Shown here: positions 9,317 through 18,777 of the stretch, in pieces
Numbering within the stretch: the first letter of the stretch is position 1
Layout: every line of letters begins with the position of its first letter
Source of the DNA: Bacteroidaceae bacterium
Lineage (GTDB): Bacteria; Bacteroidota; Bacteroidia; Bacteroidales; Bacteroidaceae
Assembly (NCBI GenBank): GCA_017453465.1
Contig: JAFTEV010000074.1
Span: forward strand, 1 to 64,000
Direction of reading: 5' to 3'
Length of the DNA: 64,000 nucleotides
The notes under the pieces: generated by a model
Databases searched by the model: none
What the model was told of the DNA's origin: nothing
What the model saw: only the letters and a program-made list of their open reading frames with translations
Translations under genes and position numbers: made by a program

Positions 9317-9871
9317 TTAATTTTTAACTTTTAACTTCTCATACAGCCTCTTTCTGATTCTGTGCAGACGGGTGGCGACTGTGCCCGCGCGCTGCTGGGT
9401 GATGAAGGCGATGTCGCTGAGACTTCTGCCCTCGAAGTAGAACATCGTGATAAGGGCCTGGTCGGGCGGCGGCAGTGCGTCGATGGCGATGAAGAGCTGG
9501 TCGAGCAGCAGGTCTTTGTCGGCGGTTTCTTCCAGAAGGAGGGCTTCGGCTTCGTCGGTCTCTTCGTACTCCTGCAGACGGATGTCGTCCAGGCTGAGCC
9601 ACTGTGGACTTCGCCGCCGCAACCAGTCGATGGCCGTGCTGTAGGCTATGCGGCAGAGCCATGTGCCCAGGGTGGCGCGCCTGGCATCGAACTGCTCCAT
9701 GCTGCGGAAGGCTTTCAGAAACACGTCCTGCACCACTTCCTCGGCATCGAGCGCATTGGGCACCAGCCGCGCCACCAGTCGGGCAACTTCCTGGACATAC
9801 ATCCGCACCACGGCCTCGTGGCTTCCGGCTCTGCCTCGCTGCACTGCGTCTATGATTTCAGCCTCGTTCAT
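9317..9871 (-). CDS. ECF RNA polymerase sigma factor (cassette 2)
   Basis: 184 residues with region 2 (NALDAEEVVQDVFLKAFRSM) and region 4 (ALPPPDQALITMFYFEGRSL, then AGTVATRLHRIRKRLYEKL). Region 2 is almost the same as in the sigma factor at 3778-4353, which supports duplication of the whole cassette. It is first in the operon; about 100 nt of AT-rich sequence with TTTTTAACTTTTAACTTC words separates it from the anti-sigma-like gene. The 277-nt gap upstream (9872-10148) holds the terminator of the neighbouring operon and no gene. Confidence 0.85.
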   Translation of the reverse strand: MNEAEIIDAVQRGRAGSHEAVVRMYVQEVARLVARLVPNALDAEEVVQDVFLKAFRSMEQFDARRATLGTWLCRIAYSTAIDWLRRRSPQWLSLDDIRLQEYEETDEAEALLLEETADKDLLLDQLFIAIDALPPPDQALITMFYFEGRSLSDIAFITQQRAGTVATRLHRIRKRLYEKLKVKN

Positions 9872-10070
9872 CGGTCTGTTGCGTATTCGTTCTGCGCTGG
9901 GTTTTACTTCGGATTCTCTACTTTATTATACGCACATTTCGGGGAAACATTACAGTCCCGCCCCCTTCTTTTGCACTTCTTAACGGAAAATCAGCCTTTT
10001 TTACGCATCTGCCATCCCTTATCCCCACGGCATCTACATTGCTAACAAATGACGGAAATGTGTAGAGAAT

Positions 10071-10121
10071 AAAAAAGCAAATAAATCCTCTAATGTCAAA
10101 CATCGTGAGGATTTATTTGCT
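10071..10121 (-). terminator. Terminator after the V-ATPase / VapBC operon
   Basis: A perfect 15-bp stem AGCAAATAAATCCTC (10076-10090) with GAGGATTTATTTGCT (10107-10121) and a 16-nt loop. On the minus strand the stem is followed by TTTTTT. It sits right after the toxin gene ending at 10149. Confidence 0.75.
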
Positions 10122-10148
10122 AATCTTGCTAAAAAAGTTGTAAGAGTG

Positions 10149-10562
10149 CTATTCTTTGGCTTTGCCTACAAACTCGGCTGGTGTCATTACAAGGACATCG
10201 AAATCACGAAATCCCTTTTTGTCACGAGTAATGATTACATCTGGATTGTATGGCAGTGCCGAGAGATATTGCACAGCATCTTCATAGTCGTAAGGCTTTA
10301 ATTGTGCTGCTACTTGTATTAGCCGTTTGTCTATGGGCGTGACATCAAGCATTTGGCACAAAGTGTCCACTTTATTAAGCATGATTTCTGTACCGAAGGC
10401 TTTCTTCAAGATATACGCACAGTTGACAACCGTCAGTGCCGAAACCGAAGCATGGATTCTTTCTTCTTCAACCATTGCGAAAATCGCTGCGGCATCATCA
10501 AAGAAGCCTTCCCGCTCGCCCATAAAGTCTATTACGACATTTGTATCCAGAAAGACGTTCAT
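10149..10562 (-). CDS. PIN-domain ribonuclease toxin (VapC-like)
   Basis: About 137 residues from the ATG at 10562 (MNVFLDTNVVIDF). PIN-domain acidic residues are visible in LDTNVVID near the start, in YEDAVQYL and in IITRDKKGF near the end; these bind the metal for RNA cleavage. The start overlaps the stop of the upstream small gene as ATGA, the usual coupling of antitoxin then toxin. It is the last gene of the V-ATPase transcript and is followed by a strong terminator. Its target is unknown; VapC toxins commonly cut tRNA or rRNA. Confidence 0.85.
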   Translation of the reverse strand: MNVFLDTNVVIDFMGEREGFFDDAAAIFAMVEEERIHASVSALTVVNCAYILKKAFGTEIMLNKVDTLCQMLDVTPIDKRLIQVAAQLKPYDYEDAVQYLSALPYNPDVIITRDKKGFRDFDVLVMTPAEFVGKAKE

Positions 10563-10825
10563 TGTGCTCTTTCCTCCCACATTTCGTCAAGTTCCTTGTC
10601 CAGATTGAAATCCTTGGGCAGTGAGCCACAGGTCATGGCCAGGACTTTAGGGGACGGCTTGTAGTCTTTAGGAATTTTGGGAAACACAAGTTCCTTTTTC
10701 TGCGTCTTTCTTTCTGTGCTTTCGGCTGCCTCCATCAAATGGTTGGCCAGCCAACGTTGGTTGCTGGCTGTAAGCGAAAGCCCTTGAAGATAGCTCCACA
10801 GATGGTTGAGTGAAACAGTGTTCAT
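10559..10825 (-). CDS. Probable antitoxin partner of the PIN toxin
   Basis: 88 residues, highly charged in the C-terminal half (KELVFPKIPKDYKPSPKVLA, then DKELDEMWEERAQ) as expected for a segment that wraps a toxin. The N-terminal part (NHLWSYLQGLSLTASNQRWL) recurs in Bacteroidales proteins encoded beside PIN toxins, but I see no clear ribbon-helix-helix or AbrB signature. The call rests mainly on size, order and the ATGA overlap with the toxin. It begins 27 nt after the V-ATPase K gene. Confidence 0.65.
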   Translation of the reverse strand: MNTVSLNHLWSYLQGLSLTASNQRWLANHLMEAAESTERKTQKKELVFPKIPKDYKPSPKVLAMTCGSLPKDFNLDKELDEMWEERAQ

Positions 10826-10852
10826 GATTCTTACAACTTTCGATTCGTAGTT

Positions 10853-11314
<462 letters not shown>

Positions 11315-11355
11315 TTAAATGTTAATAATTGATTTTTGATTTTTATTCTTGATTG

Positions 11356-13236
11356 TTAATTGTGAATTACCTTAAACGGCTTGTACTCAGTGCCGTTGCC
11401 GTCGAAGTTGGCGTTCTTGAAGTATTCCACAAAGGTAAGTCGCATGGGGTGGACAAAGGATGAAATCATGCAGAGGCCAAAGTTGATGCCGTGGCCGAAG
11501 AGCAGGATGAGAATCATCACAAGTTCGTGTGCGACGGGTGTCTGTGGACTCATCTGGACGGCCAGCGAATTGAACACGCTGCCCAGCACGCCGCCCGTCA
11601 GTCCGAGGGCAAAGAGGCGAATGTAGCTGAGAAGGTCGCCCAGCAGTCCGGTTGACATGCCGTAGGTGGCCCACAGTCCTCCGCCCAGGTTTTTGCCCAC
11701 GCCGAGCAGCTTCTTCAGACTGCCAGCCTGAGCGTAGGCTGCGGGGTTGTTGAGGAAGTAGATGCCGAAGGCGGCAATGGCAATGAGTCCGTAGAGCACG
11801 TATTGCAATGCCTGGGGCAGGACTACGCCGAACATGGGGAGGCCAAACAGCACCACGGCACTGAGCAGGGCGAGCACCCAGGAGAATTTGCCCACACCGT
11901 AGATGAAGCCGTAGTTCTTCACGGCTTTGCATCCGGCCATGAACATTCCGATGAGCACCTGGATAAGGCCGATGATGACCGAAATGACCATCATGGGCGA
12001 GTAGCCGAAGAAACTCTCCTTCATGGAGTCGTTGATGAAGTATGGCTGTATGGGCTTAATCCAGTCCCAATCCACGGTGGAGAGGTCAATGCCGAAGAAT
12101 GTGCCGGTAATGAAGCCGCAGATGCAGGTCATGCCGCCCAGCAAGGCTCCCAACTGGCCGTAAGCCTTGATGGTAGGCTTTGTGAAGGCGATGTAGAGCG
12201 AGATGGCCGTGATGATGAGTCCGTAGCCACAGTCGCCCATGCACAGTCCGAAGAAAAGCATGAAGAAGGGCGCAAAGAGCGGCAGCGGGTCAATGTCGTG
12301 GTAGTTGGGCAGCGAGTACATGCGCAGGATGGGTTCGAAGAGTGTGGAGAACTTGTTGTTCACAAGCTTGATGGGCACATCGTCGTCGAAGGCAGGGTCT
12401 TCCAGGTCGTAGTAGATGCCCGCCTTGTCCAGATAGGCCGTCACGTCGGGAGCCTTCTCTGCCAGTGTCCAGCCAATCATCAGGCGCACTGCACCCTCGG
12501 CAATGGATTCCTGGCTCAGGTGCACCTTGGAAAGCTGAATGTTGTTTTCATTGTCCAACTGTGCAGACAGGATGCTGGGCCTGTACTCAGCATTAAGGGC
12601 AAGCAGCGACTCATGCACTTCGTCAATCTGCTGACTGATGACCTTGGCCTCGTTCTCGTAGTGGGAAAGGGACTGCTGCGGCAGTTCGAGGCGTTCAGCC
12701 GTGATGTCCGGCTCTGCGTCTGCAAAGGCCACGAAGTAAATCTTCTTGTCCTGCTCGCTGATGGGAGTGGCAAAGTAGCGTTCAGCCCATTCTGCCTTGT
12801 ACAGCTTGTTGCTGACGACAAAGAAATACATGTTGGTGCCCGCCTCGGAAAGTTCTCTGACGCTTTGCCAAGAGAAGTCGCCCCAGGGTTCCAGCCGTGC
12901 GATGGCGGCATTCACACTGTCGAGGTCGTGCTTCAGCGTGTTCTCCTGTGTCAGGAGCTGCTCTGCCTCTTCCAACTTCTTCAGTCCGGTGGCACAGTCG
13001 GCAGACTTCGCCGTATAGACCCCCTTGGGTGTGTAGGAATCCTTGGCGTAGTCCAGGTTGACCAGAGCCTTCTTGAATCGGTCGGCCAGGTCAAGCCCAC
13101 GCTGCAGTTCGTCGCTGGTGGCTCCCTGCTGGAGCTGCTGCACGTGGATGACACCCAGCTGGCGGATGTCACTGATGAACTTGTCGTATTCCCCGTTAGT
13201 GACGAGGAATGTGAGTTTCTTCATTTTCTGAATCAT
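11356..13236 (-). CDS. ntpI: V-type ATP synthase subunit I (membrane stator)
   Basis: 626 residues: a long soluble N-terminal half with coiled-coil character that forms the peripheral stalk contact, then about seven membrane spans from near residue 310 (PLFAPFFMLFFGLCMGDCGY is the diagnostic start; later FGHGINFGLCMISSFVHPMR). This subunit supplies the ion half-channels next to the K ring. The start overlaps the subunit D stop as ATGA. Confidence 0.93.
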   Translation of the reverse strand: MIQKMKKLTFLVTNGEYDKFISDIRQLGVIHVQQLQQGATSDELQRGLDLADRFKKALVNLDYAKDSYTPKGVYTAKSADCATGLKKLEEAEQLLTQENTLKHDLDSVNAAIARLEPWGDFSWQSVRELSEAGTNMYFFVVSNKLYKAEWAERYFATPISEQDKKIYFVAFADAEPDITAERLELPQQSLSHYENEAKVISQQIDEVHESLLALNAEYRPSILSAQLDNENNIQLSKVHLSQESIAEGAVRLMIGWTLAEKAPDVTAYLDKAGIYYDLEDPAFDDDVPIKLVNNKFSTLFEPILRMYSLPNYHDIDPLPLFAPFFMLFFGLCMGDCGYGLIITAISLYIAFTKPTIKAYGQLGALLGGMTCICGFITGTFFGIDLSTVDWDWIKPIQPYFINDSMKESFFGYSPMMVISVIIGLIQVLIGMFMAGCKAVKNYGFIYGVGKFSWVLALLSAVVLFGLPMFGVVLPQALQYVLYGLIAIAAFGIYFLNNPAAYAQAGSLKKLLGVGKNLGGGLWATYGMSTGLLGDLLSYIRLFALGLTGGVLGSVFNSLAVQMSPQTPVAHELVMILILLFGHGINFGLCMISSFVHPMRLTFVEYFKNANFDGNGTEYKPFKVIHN

Positions 13237-13850
13237 ACAGCCTGTGCTTCCTCCTTTCTTGCCCGTGCCTCTTGCAGGGACTTCAGAATCTTTTGACTGG
13301 ACTTGCTGAGGTTTTCCTCGTCCTCCATGAATCGCTTAATCTTTCTGACAGCTTCCTGGAAGCCCGGTATCTGTACCTTCTCGAAGAGGTTCACCTTCTG
13401 GGTGGTCTTCTTGCGTGCGTGGTCGAGCAGGTAGAGCTTGGCCATGACGAACTCGCGCTCCACGGCTGTCTTGGCCAGTCCCTGCAGCAGGCGGATGCCG
13501 TCGAAGTACCACTTGGGCGCACTGAAGAGGCCGAAGGGTTTCACCTCCAGTTCTATATTCTTCAGAATAGGTACGCGCACGCCCGCAACCTTCTTCACGT
13601 CCAGTTCCACATCCTTCAGGCTGACCAGCGAGGTGTCGAACTCGCCCCACAGGGCGTACATCGACTCGTAGCCGCCAATCTGACTTTGCAGTCTGGCCTC
13701 CAGCTCATCGGCTTCCTCCTTGCATTTCTTCACCTCCAGGCGCAGTGCCGTCTCCTTGTTCTTGATGATGGGGAGTGTGCGCTGGCGCATCTTGAGGTTC
13801 TTCTCAATCTGCTGCAAGGAAGTTTTGTTATATTGAAACTTAATCGCCAT
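13233..13850 (-). CDS. ntpD: V-type ATP synthase subunit D (rotor shaft)
   Basis: 205 residues from the ATG at 13850 (MAIKFQYNKTSLQQIEKNL). Long N- and C-terminal helices predicted to pair as the central antiparallel coiled coil that turns inside the A/B ring, typical length for the family. An in-frame ATG 18 nt upstream is less likely because MAIKFQYNKT is the family start. A toxin-antitoxin pair separates it from subunit B, its usual neighbour. Confidence 0.92.
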   Translation of the reverse strand: MAIKFQYNKTSLQQIEKNLKMRQRTLPIIKNKETALRLEVKKCKEEADELEARLQSQIGGYESMYALWGEFDTSLVSLKDVELDVKKVAGVRVPILKNIELEVKPFGLFSAPKWYFDGIRLLQGLAKTAVEREFVMAKLYLLDHARKKTTQKVNLFEKVQIPGFQEAVRKIKRFMEDEENLSKSSQKILKSLQEARARKEEAQAV

Positions 13851-13886
13851 AAAAATATTACTTAGCAAGTAAAAAAGACAGGAAAA

Positions 13887-14156
13887 CTACCGTCCAAACA
13901 ATTCGCTGTGGCTGCCTATTCTGACAAGCAGAATGTTGTCGTCTTCAACCCAGACGAGCAAGAAATCATTGCCCACATGACATTCCAAACAACCTTCATA
14001 TTCTCCATGCAGCGAGTGCTTTTTGTTCTTGACATCCAGCGGCTCATTCCGTCGCAGCTTGTCAACCACAGTGTTTAGTTCGCGCAGCAGTGCTTCTTTG
14101 TGACGGAATTTCTTGATGTCACGCCGATACTGAGTCGTTGTGAAGACTTCTTTCAT
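13887..14156 (-). CDS. YafQ-type mRNA interferase toxin
   Basis: 89 residues of the RelE/YafQ fold. The diagnostic C-terminal block is present: HSLHGEYEGCLECHV, LLVWVEDDNILL, RIGSHSELFG; the two histidines and the final HS-LF residues are those used for ribosome-dependent mRNA cutting in this family. Its start overlaps the antitoxin stop by 4 bp. It lies inside the V-ATPase operon, between subunits B and D. It is related to, but clearly diverged from, the toxin at 21363-21635. Confidence 0.88.
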   Translation of the reverse strand: MKEVFTTTQYRRDIKKFRHKEALLRELNTVVDKLRRNEPLDVKNKKHSLHGEYEGCLECHVGNDFLLVWVEDDNILLVRIGSHSELFGR

Positions 14157-14404
14157 AGTCCCATAGAACTAAGGAAGGTGTCAAAACTGCTCATGTCAAC
14201 AGGCTTCAGGCCACGGTGCTCCTTGGCATCCCTGATGGCAGCCTTGGTTGTTTCGTTGGGAACATTGTGCATGGCGTCTGAGAGCAAAGCAACAACCATG
14301 CTGTTCAGGCTGCATTTCTGCCTCTTTGCCTCCATTTTCAGCCCCTGCATCAATGCTGTGGGAAGTCGGAAGGACGTGTGAGTCCTTGGAGTTTGTGTTG
14401 CCAT
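14153..14404 (-). CDS. RelB/DinJ-like antitoxin
   Basis: 83 residues. The N-terminus (THTSFRLPTALMQGLKMEAK then RQKCSLNSMVVALL) fits a ribbon-helix-helix DNA-binding fold: a short beta strand, then two helices. The C-terminal part (HRGLKPVDMSSFDTFLSSMG) would cover the toxin. Such antitoxins repress their own promoter, so this could also place an internal regulated promoter inside the V-ATPase operon. The start is 39 nt after the stop of subunit B. Confidence 0.8.
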   Translation of the reverse strand: MATQTPRTHTSFRLPTALMQGLKMEAKRQKCSLNSMVVALLSDAMHNVPNETTKAAIRDAKEHRGLKPVDMSSFDTFLSSMGL

Positions 14405-14443
14405 AGATTTCTCCTTTTTTACTTTTTCTATTTACATAAAGGG

Positions 14444-15766
14444 TTACACCCAATACTTATCCGTAAACTCTTTCTTGATGTTCACCTCTTCCAGCTTGAA
14501 GTACTTCTTGAAGAGCGACCAAGTCACGTCGAGCATTTCCTCGGTGTCGAGGTTCACGTCGATGGCCAGCAGCTTGCCGGCGTACTCCTTGGCAAAGTCG
14601 AGGCAGCGGTTGTCGTAGTCGGTCAGGTCGAAACCGTTCTCCAGCTTCGTCTTGGCATTGGCTGCGTCGGAGTAGAGACGGATGGCTGCGTTCATCACCT
14701 GCGAGTGGTCCTTGCGGGTTTTCTTTCCGGCCACAAGCTGCTTCAGTCGCGAGAGCGAGCGGAAGGGGTCAACGATGACCTTGCCAATGTCGGAGTCGCG
14801 GCGCAGATAGAGCTGACCCTCGGTGATATAACCCGTGTTGTCGGGCACGGCGTGTGTGATGTCTCCGCCAGAAAGTGTGGTCACGGCAATGATGGTGATG
14901 GAGCCGCCGCCGGCACTCTCCGGGAACTGCACGGCCTTTTCGTAAATCTTGGCCAGGTCGGAGTAGAGCGAGCCAGGCATGGAGTCCTTCGAAGGAATCT
15001 GGTCCATGCGGTTGCTGACGATGGAGAGCGAGTCGGCGTAGGAAGTCATATCGGTGAGCAGCACAAGCACCGTCTCGTGCTTCTCCACGGCGAAGTACTC
15101 GGCAGCCGTCAGTGCCATGTCGGGCACGAGCAGACGCTCCACGGCTGGGTCTTCGGTGGTGTTCATGAAGGCAATGATGCGGTCGAGCGCACCGGCATTG
15201 GAGAAGGTGTTCTTGAAGAAGTAGTAGTCGTCGTTGGTCATACCCATGCCGCCCAGGATGATTTTGTCAACCTTGGCGCGCAGGGCCACCAGTGCCATGA
15301 CTTCGTTGAAGGGCTGGTCGGGGTCGGCAAAGAAGGGAATCTTCTGCCCAGAGACGAGCGTGTTGTTGAGGTCGATGCCGGCGATACCCGTGGCGATGAG
15401 TTCGCTGGGCTGCTTGCGGCGCACGGGGTTCACCGAGGGGCCGCCAATCTCCACCTCATTGCCCTCCACCTGGGGACCGCCGTCGATGGGGTCGCCGTAG
15501 GCATTGAAGAAGCGTCCGGCCAGCTGGTCGCCCACCTTCAGCGAGGGGGCCTTGCCGAGGAACACCACTTCGGCGTTGGTGGGGATGCCGCCTGTGCCTT
15601 CAAACACCTGCAGGGTGACGTCGTCGCCCGCGATTTTCACTACCTGAGCCAGCTTGCCGTTGATGGTAGCAAGCTCGTCATATCCTACGCCCTTTGCTTT
15701 CAGGGCGACTGTGGCCTTCGTAATCTGGCCTATCTTTGTATATACTTTCTGAAAAGCTGTAGCCAT
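14444..15766 (-). CDS. ntpB: V-type ATP synthase subunit B
   Basis: 440 residues, the non-catalytic partner of A in the hexameric head. Recognised by the family order of motifs: ILGGMGMTNDDYYFFKNTF, LVLLTDMTSYADSL, SMPGSLYSDLAKIYE and GGSITIIAVTTLSGGDITHA. It lacks a P-loop, as expected for B. It begins 9 nt after the stop of subunit A. Confidence 0.95.
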   Translation of the reverse strand: MATAFQKVYTKIGQITKATVALKAKGVGYDELATINGKLAQVVKIAGDDVTLQVFEGTGGIPTNAEVVFLGKAPSLKVGDQLAGRFFNAYGDPIDGGPQVEGNEVEIGGPSVNPVRRKQPSELIATGIAGIDLNNTLVSGQKIPFFADPDQPFNEVMALVALRAKVDKIILGGMGMTNDDYYFFKNTFSNAGALDRIIAFMNTTEDPAVERLLVPDMALTAAEYFAVEKHETVLVLLTDMTSYADSLSIVSNRMDQIPSKDSMPGSLYSDLAKIYEKAVQFPESAGGGSITIIAVTTLSGGDITHAVPDNTGYITEGQLYLRRDSDIGKVIVDPFRSLSRLKQLVAGKKTRKDHSQVMNAAIRLYSDAANAKTKLENGFDLTDYDNRCLDFAKEYAGKLLAIDVNLDTEEMLDVTWSLFKKYFKLEEVNIKKEFTDKYWV

Positions 15767-15775
15767 AATGTGTGT

Positions 15776-17518
15776 TTATGCGGCAAGCATTGCCTTGATT
15801 TGTGATACAAACATGTCGTACTGTGCGCTCTTGTACTCCGAGTAGTTCATCTGCTTGCAGAGGTTGATGAGCTTGCGGAAGTAATCGACGCAGTCGAGGA
15901 AGGTGTCGAAGTGGAAGTCTTTCTCGCAAATCTCGGTGACGAGGTCGAGGATGGCCTCTTGCCGCTCCAGGCTGGTGACGGCATCCACCTCGTCGAAAGC
16001 GTCTTGCTGGAGGATGACGAAGTCAATGATTTCCGACTTCCAGAACACGATGTGGTAGTCAACGGGCACGCCATCGTCGCCCAGGATGTTGATTTGCTCG
16101 GCAATCTCCTTTCCGCGCTGCATACGGGTCTTCAGTGCGAGCACCTTCGGAATCCACTTGTCGTTGATTTTCCCTGCGATGTATTCGGCAAACTCCGGGT
16201 ACTCCAGGTACTTGGAATAGGAGTCGATGGGGTTCACGGCGGGATAGCGTTTCTTGTCGGCACGGTCCTGCTCCAGTCCGTAGAAGCAGCGGGCCACCTT
16301 CTTGGTGTTCTCCGTCACGGGTTCCTTCAGGTTACCGCCGGCGGGAGAGACGGTTCCGATGAAAGTGATGCTGCCCACCTGTCCGTTGTTCAGATAGACG
16401 TAGCCGGCACGGCCGTAGAAGTTGCTGATGAGTGCGCCCAGGTCCATGGGGAAGGCATCGGGTCCTGGCAGTTCCTCCATGCGGTTCGACATTTCGCGCA
16501 AAGCCTGTGCCCAGCGGCTGGTAGAGTCGGCCATGAGCAGGACGCGCAGTCCCATGGAGCGGTAGTATTCGGCCATGGTCATGGCGGTATAGACGGAGGC
16601 TTCGCGGGCAGCCACGGGCATGTTCGACGTGTTGGCGATGATGATGGTGCGCTCCATGAGCTTGCGCCCCGTGTGGGGGTCAACCAGTTCGGGGAACTCG
16701 GTGAAGATTTCCACCACCTCATTGGCACGCTCACCACAGGCGGCGATGATGACGATGTCGGCCTCAGCCTGCTTCGATATGGCGTGCTGCAGCACGGTCT
16801 TGCCCGTACCGAAGGGGCCGGGGATGAAGCCTGTGCCGCCCTCCACGATGGGGTTGAACGTGTCGATGGTGCGCACGCCGGTCTCCAGGAGCTTGAACGG
16901 GCGCGGCTTCTCCCTGTAGTTGGTCATGGCGAACTTCACGGGCCAGTGCTGCACCATATCGACCTTCAGCTCCTGTCCGTCGGCAGTCTGCAAGACGGCG
17001 ATGGTGTCGTGTATGCGGTACTGCCCTGCCTTTGCTACGCTCTTCACTGTGGCCTTGCCCTCCATCTGGAAGGGGACCATGATTTTGAGGGGCTGCGAGT
17101 TTTCCACCACTTCGCCCAGCCAGTCGCTCTGCTGCACCTCGTCGCCGGCCTTGGCCAGGGGCTTGAAGTCCCAGAGGCGGTCGGCATCGAGCGGTTCGGT
17201 GTACTGTCCGCGCTTGAGGAATACGCCCTCCATCTTGTCGAGGTCGTTCTGCAGACCGTCGTAGTTTTTCGACAACATGCCTGGGCCGAGCTGCACTTCG
17301 AGCATGTGGCCAGTGAAGTCGGCTGGTGCGCCGACCTTCAGTCCACGGGTGGATTCAAACACCTGCACATACACGTCGGTGCCCACCACCTTGATGACTT
17401 CCGACATGAGGCGGTCGCCGCCTGTCTCGATGTAGCAGATTTCGCCCTGCTTGACAGGCCCGTCCACCCGCAGTGTCACCATGTTGGCTATTACGCCACT
17501 TACTGTTCCTTTAGTCAT
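15776..17518 (-). CDS. ntpA: V-type ATP synthase catalytic subunit A
   Basis: 580 residues. Walker A reads [14 protein letters not shown], a variant of the usual G-FGCGKT. The non-homologous insertion (about 110-190) typical of A subunits is present, along with [20 protein letters not shown] and [20 protein letters not shown], the catalytic-site segments. With B it forms the ATP-hydrolysing or ATP-making head. About 390 nt without a gene separate it from DUF2764 upstream, an unusual gap inside this operon. Confidence 0.95.
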   Translation of the reverse strand: MTKGTVSGVIANMVTLRVDGPVKQGEICYIETGGDRLMSEVIKVVGTDVYVQVFESTRGLKVGAPADFTGHMLEVQLGPGMLSKNYDGLQNDLDKMEGVFLKRGQYTEPLDADRLWDFKPLAKAGDEVQQSDWLGEVVENSQPLKIMVPFQMEGKATVKSVAKAGQYRIHDTIAVLQTADGQELKVDMVQHWPVKFAMTNYREKPRPFKLLETGVRTIDTFNPIVEGGTGFIPGPFGTGKTVLQHAISKQAEADIVIIAACGERANEVVEIFTEFPELVDPHTGRKLMERTIIIANTSNMPVAAREASVYTAMTMAEYYRSMGLRVLLMADSTSRWAQALREMSNRMEELPGPDAFPMDLGALISNFYGRAGYVYLNNGQVGSITFIGTVSPAGGNLKEPVTENTKKVARCFYGLEQDRADKKRYPAVNPIDSYSKYLEYPEFAEYIAGKINDKWIPKVLALKTRMQRGKEIAEQINILGDDGVPVDYHIVFWKSEIIDFVILQQDAFDEVDAVTSLERQEAILDLVTEICEKDFHFDTFLDCVDYFRKLINLCKQMNYSEYKSAQYDMFVSQIKAMLAA

Positions 17519-17527
17519 ATTACTGCT

Positions 17528-17560
17528 TTGAGTGAAAAGCGAATGGTGAAAAGTGAAAAA
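17528..17560. repeat. AGTGAAAAGTGAATAG word repeat, half copy
   Basis: The string GAGTGAAAAGCGAATGGTG then AAAAGTGAAAAA is a diverged single arm of the large inverted repeat at 29860-29974. It lies just upstream of subunit A. Confidence 0.45.
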
Positions 17561-17670
17561 ATCTGAATTGGCAAATCATATCTTTCCTGCCTCTCTCCAC
17601 CGTTACTTTTCTTTATTTATATTTTAACTTTAATTTCTTGCTGTTGTGAATGGCCTGTAGGCATTTTATA

Positions 17671-17880
17671 ACCACAGATTTCGCGGATTACACAGATTTT
17701 TTGCGAGCCAAACGATTTTCTGTGAATTTACCGTATGGATTACACAGATTAGAGTCGTGAACGACTCTTCCCTACGGCCTTGCAGGAAGCCATATCCAGA
17801 GCCTACAAAAAGGCTCTCCAATCTGTGGAATTTCCCATCAAAATTCATAAAAAATCCGTGTAATCTGTGCAATCTGTGGT
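17671..17880. repeat. Complete ATCCGTGTAATCTG element inside the V-ATPase operon
   Basis: A 210-bp element bounded by ACCACAGATT and AATCTGTGGT, with inner arms CGGATTACACAGATTTTTT and AAAAAATCCGTGTAATCTG. The interior holds a further small inverted word pair (GAGTCGTGAACGACTC; AGAGCCT ... AGGCTCT). It fills most of the 391-nt gene-free interval between DUF2764 and subunit A, so transcripts of the ATPase operon must cross a long potential hairpin. Confidence 0.8.
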
Positions 17881-17909
17881 AAAGCATACATTCACTTGTC
17901 ATTGTTGTC

Positions 17910-18770
17910 TCAGCCCTGCTTGTTGAAGACGGACTTCACCTGGAACTCCTCTGGCACGCGGGCCTCACCTCTGAGGTCCTCGATGATGCGGCTGAAGGCT
18001 TGCTTGCCCTGTTCGGGGTCGAGCCGCTCCCAGCGGTAGAGCATCTGGAGCTTGCACAGGTAGGCAAAGACGGCCTCCACGCTGAACGGCTCGAAGAAGG
18101 TCTGCTCGTCGAGCCAGAGCCACTTGAAGGCATCAATCTTCTTCTCCTTCAGCACGGGGTCGGGCTGGTCCACAATCTGCATCAGCTCCTTCACGTAGTC
18201 CAGTTCGGCAGAGAGGTCGAAGTCGCGGGTCTGGTTGGTGCGTATCATTTCGGTCACCTCGTTGTCACCCTGAATGAAGTCGGCCACGTTCCAGCCCTGC
18301 TGACGGGCTATCATGGCGGTGAGGATGTTGCTGATGTCGAGGTTGAGGGCATACCAGCGGCGCACCATCTTGTTGGGGCACTGCATGGCGTACTGGTAGA
18401 AGGCCAGCTGCATGGCGTCTTCGGCATACCAGCCCTGTGTGTCCTTATTATAATTATAGTTACGCGCAAACTCCGACATGAACGACGGGTAGCGGTGCAC
18501 GTTGAAGTTCATCTCGCGTGCCGAGGTGATGAGGTCCCGGTACTGCTCCATCGTGTAGTTGCAGTTGGGGTCAAGCTCCGCCTCCGGGTCTTTCAGCAGC
18601 CTGACGAGGTTGCGGCAGTCCTGCTCCAGGAAGAAATAGAAGATGAGCCGCTTGTCGCGCTCCGTGAACTCCACGTCCATCTGTTCGCGCAGTTCAGCGA
18701 TGCTCACGGCCATCGGGCTGTCAAGCCGGATGTCGGGCAGCCCAGCCATCATGCAATAGTAGTTTGCCAT
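17910..18770 (-). CDS. DUF2764 family V-ATPase-associated protein
   Basis: 286 residues, soluble, mainly helical; begins MANYYCMMAGLPDIRLDSPM, the conserved opening of DUF2764. The gene sits between subunits E and A, where Chlamydia and spirochete V-ATPase operons also carry an uncharacterised gene and other V-ATPase operons carry subunit C. No separate C or F subunit gene is present in this operon. I infer that it takes the place of the C subunit (rotor to ring connector). The function is not directly shown by sequence motifs. Confidence 0.8.
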   Translation of the reverse strand: MANYYCMMAGLPDIRLDSPMAVSIAELREQMDVEFTERDKRLIFYFFLEQDCRNLVRLLKDPEAELDPNCNYTMEQYRDLITSAREMNFNVHRYPSFMSEFARNYNYNKDTQGWYAEDAMQLAFYQYAMQCPNKMVRRWYALNLDISNILTAMIARQQGWNVADFIQGDNEVTEMIRTNQTRDFDLSAELDYVKELMQIVDQPDPVLKEKKIDAFKWLWLDEQTFFEPFSVEAVFAYLCKLQMLYRWERLDPEQGKQAFSRIIEDLRGEARVPEEFQVKSVFNKQG

Positions 18771-18777
18771 TGCTCTA

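Noticed and set aside
14378..17566. Long open frames on the plus strand opposite V-ATPase subunits B and A (up to 551 codons)
   Set aside because: They are antisense to strongly conserved genes, have no family features and follow from GC-rich third positions of the true genes. The same holds for long antisense frames opposite the barrel, uxaC, htrA and nrdD genes.
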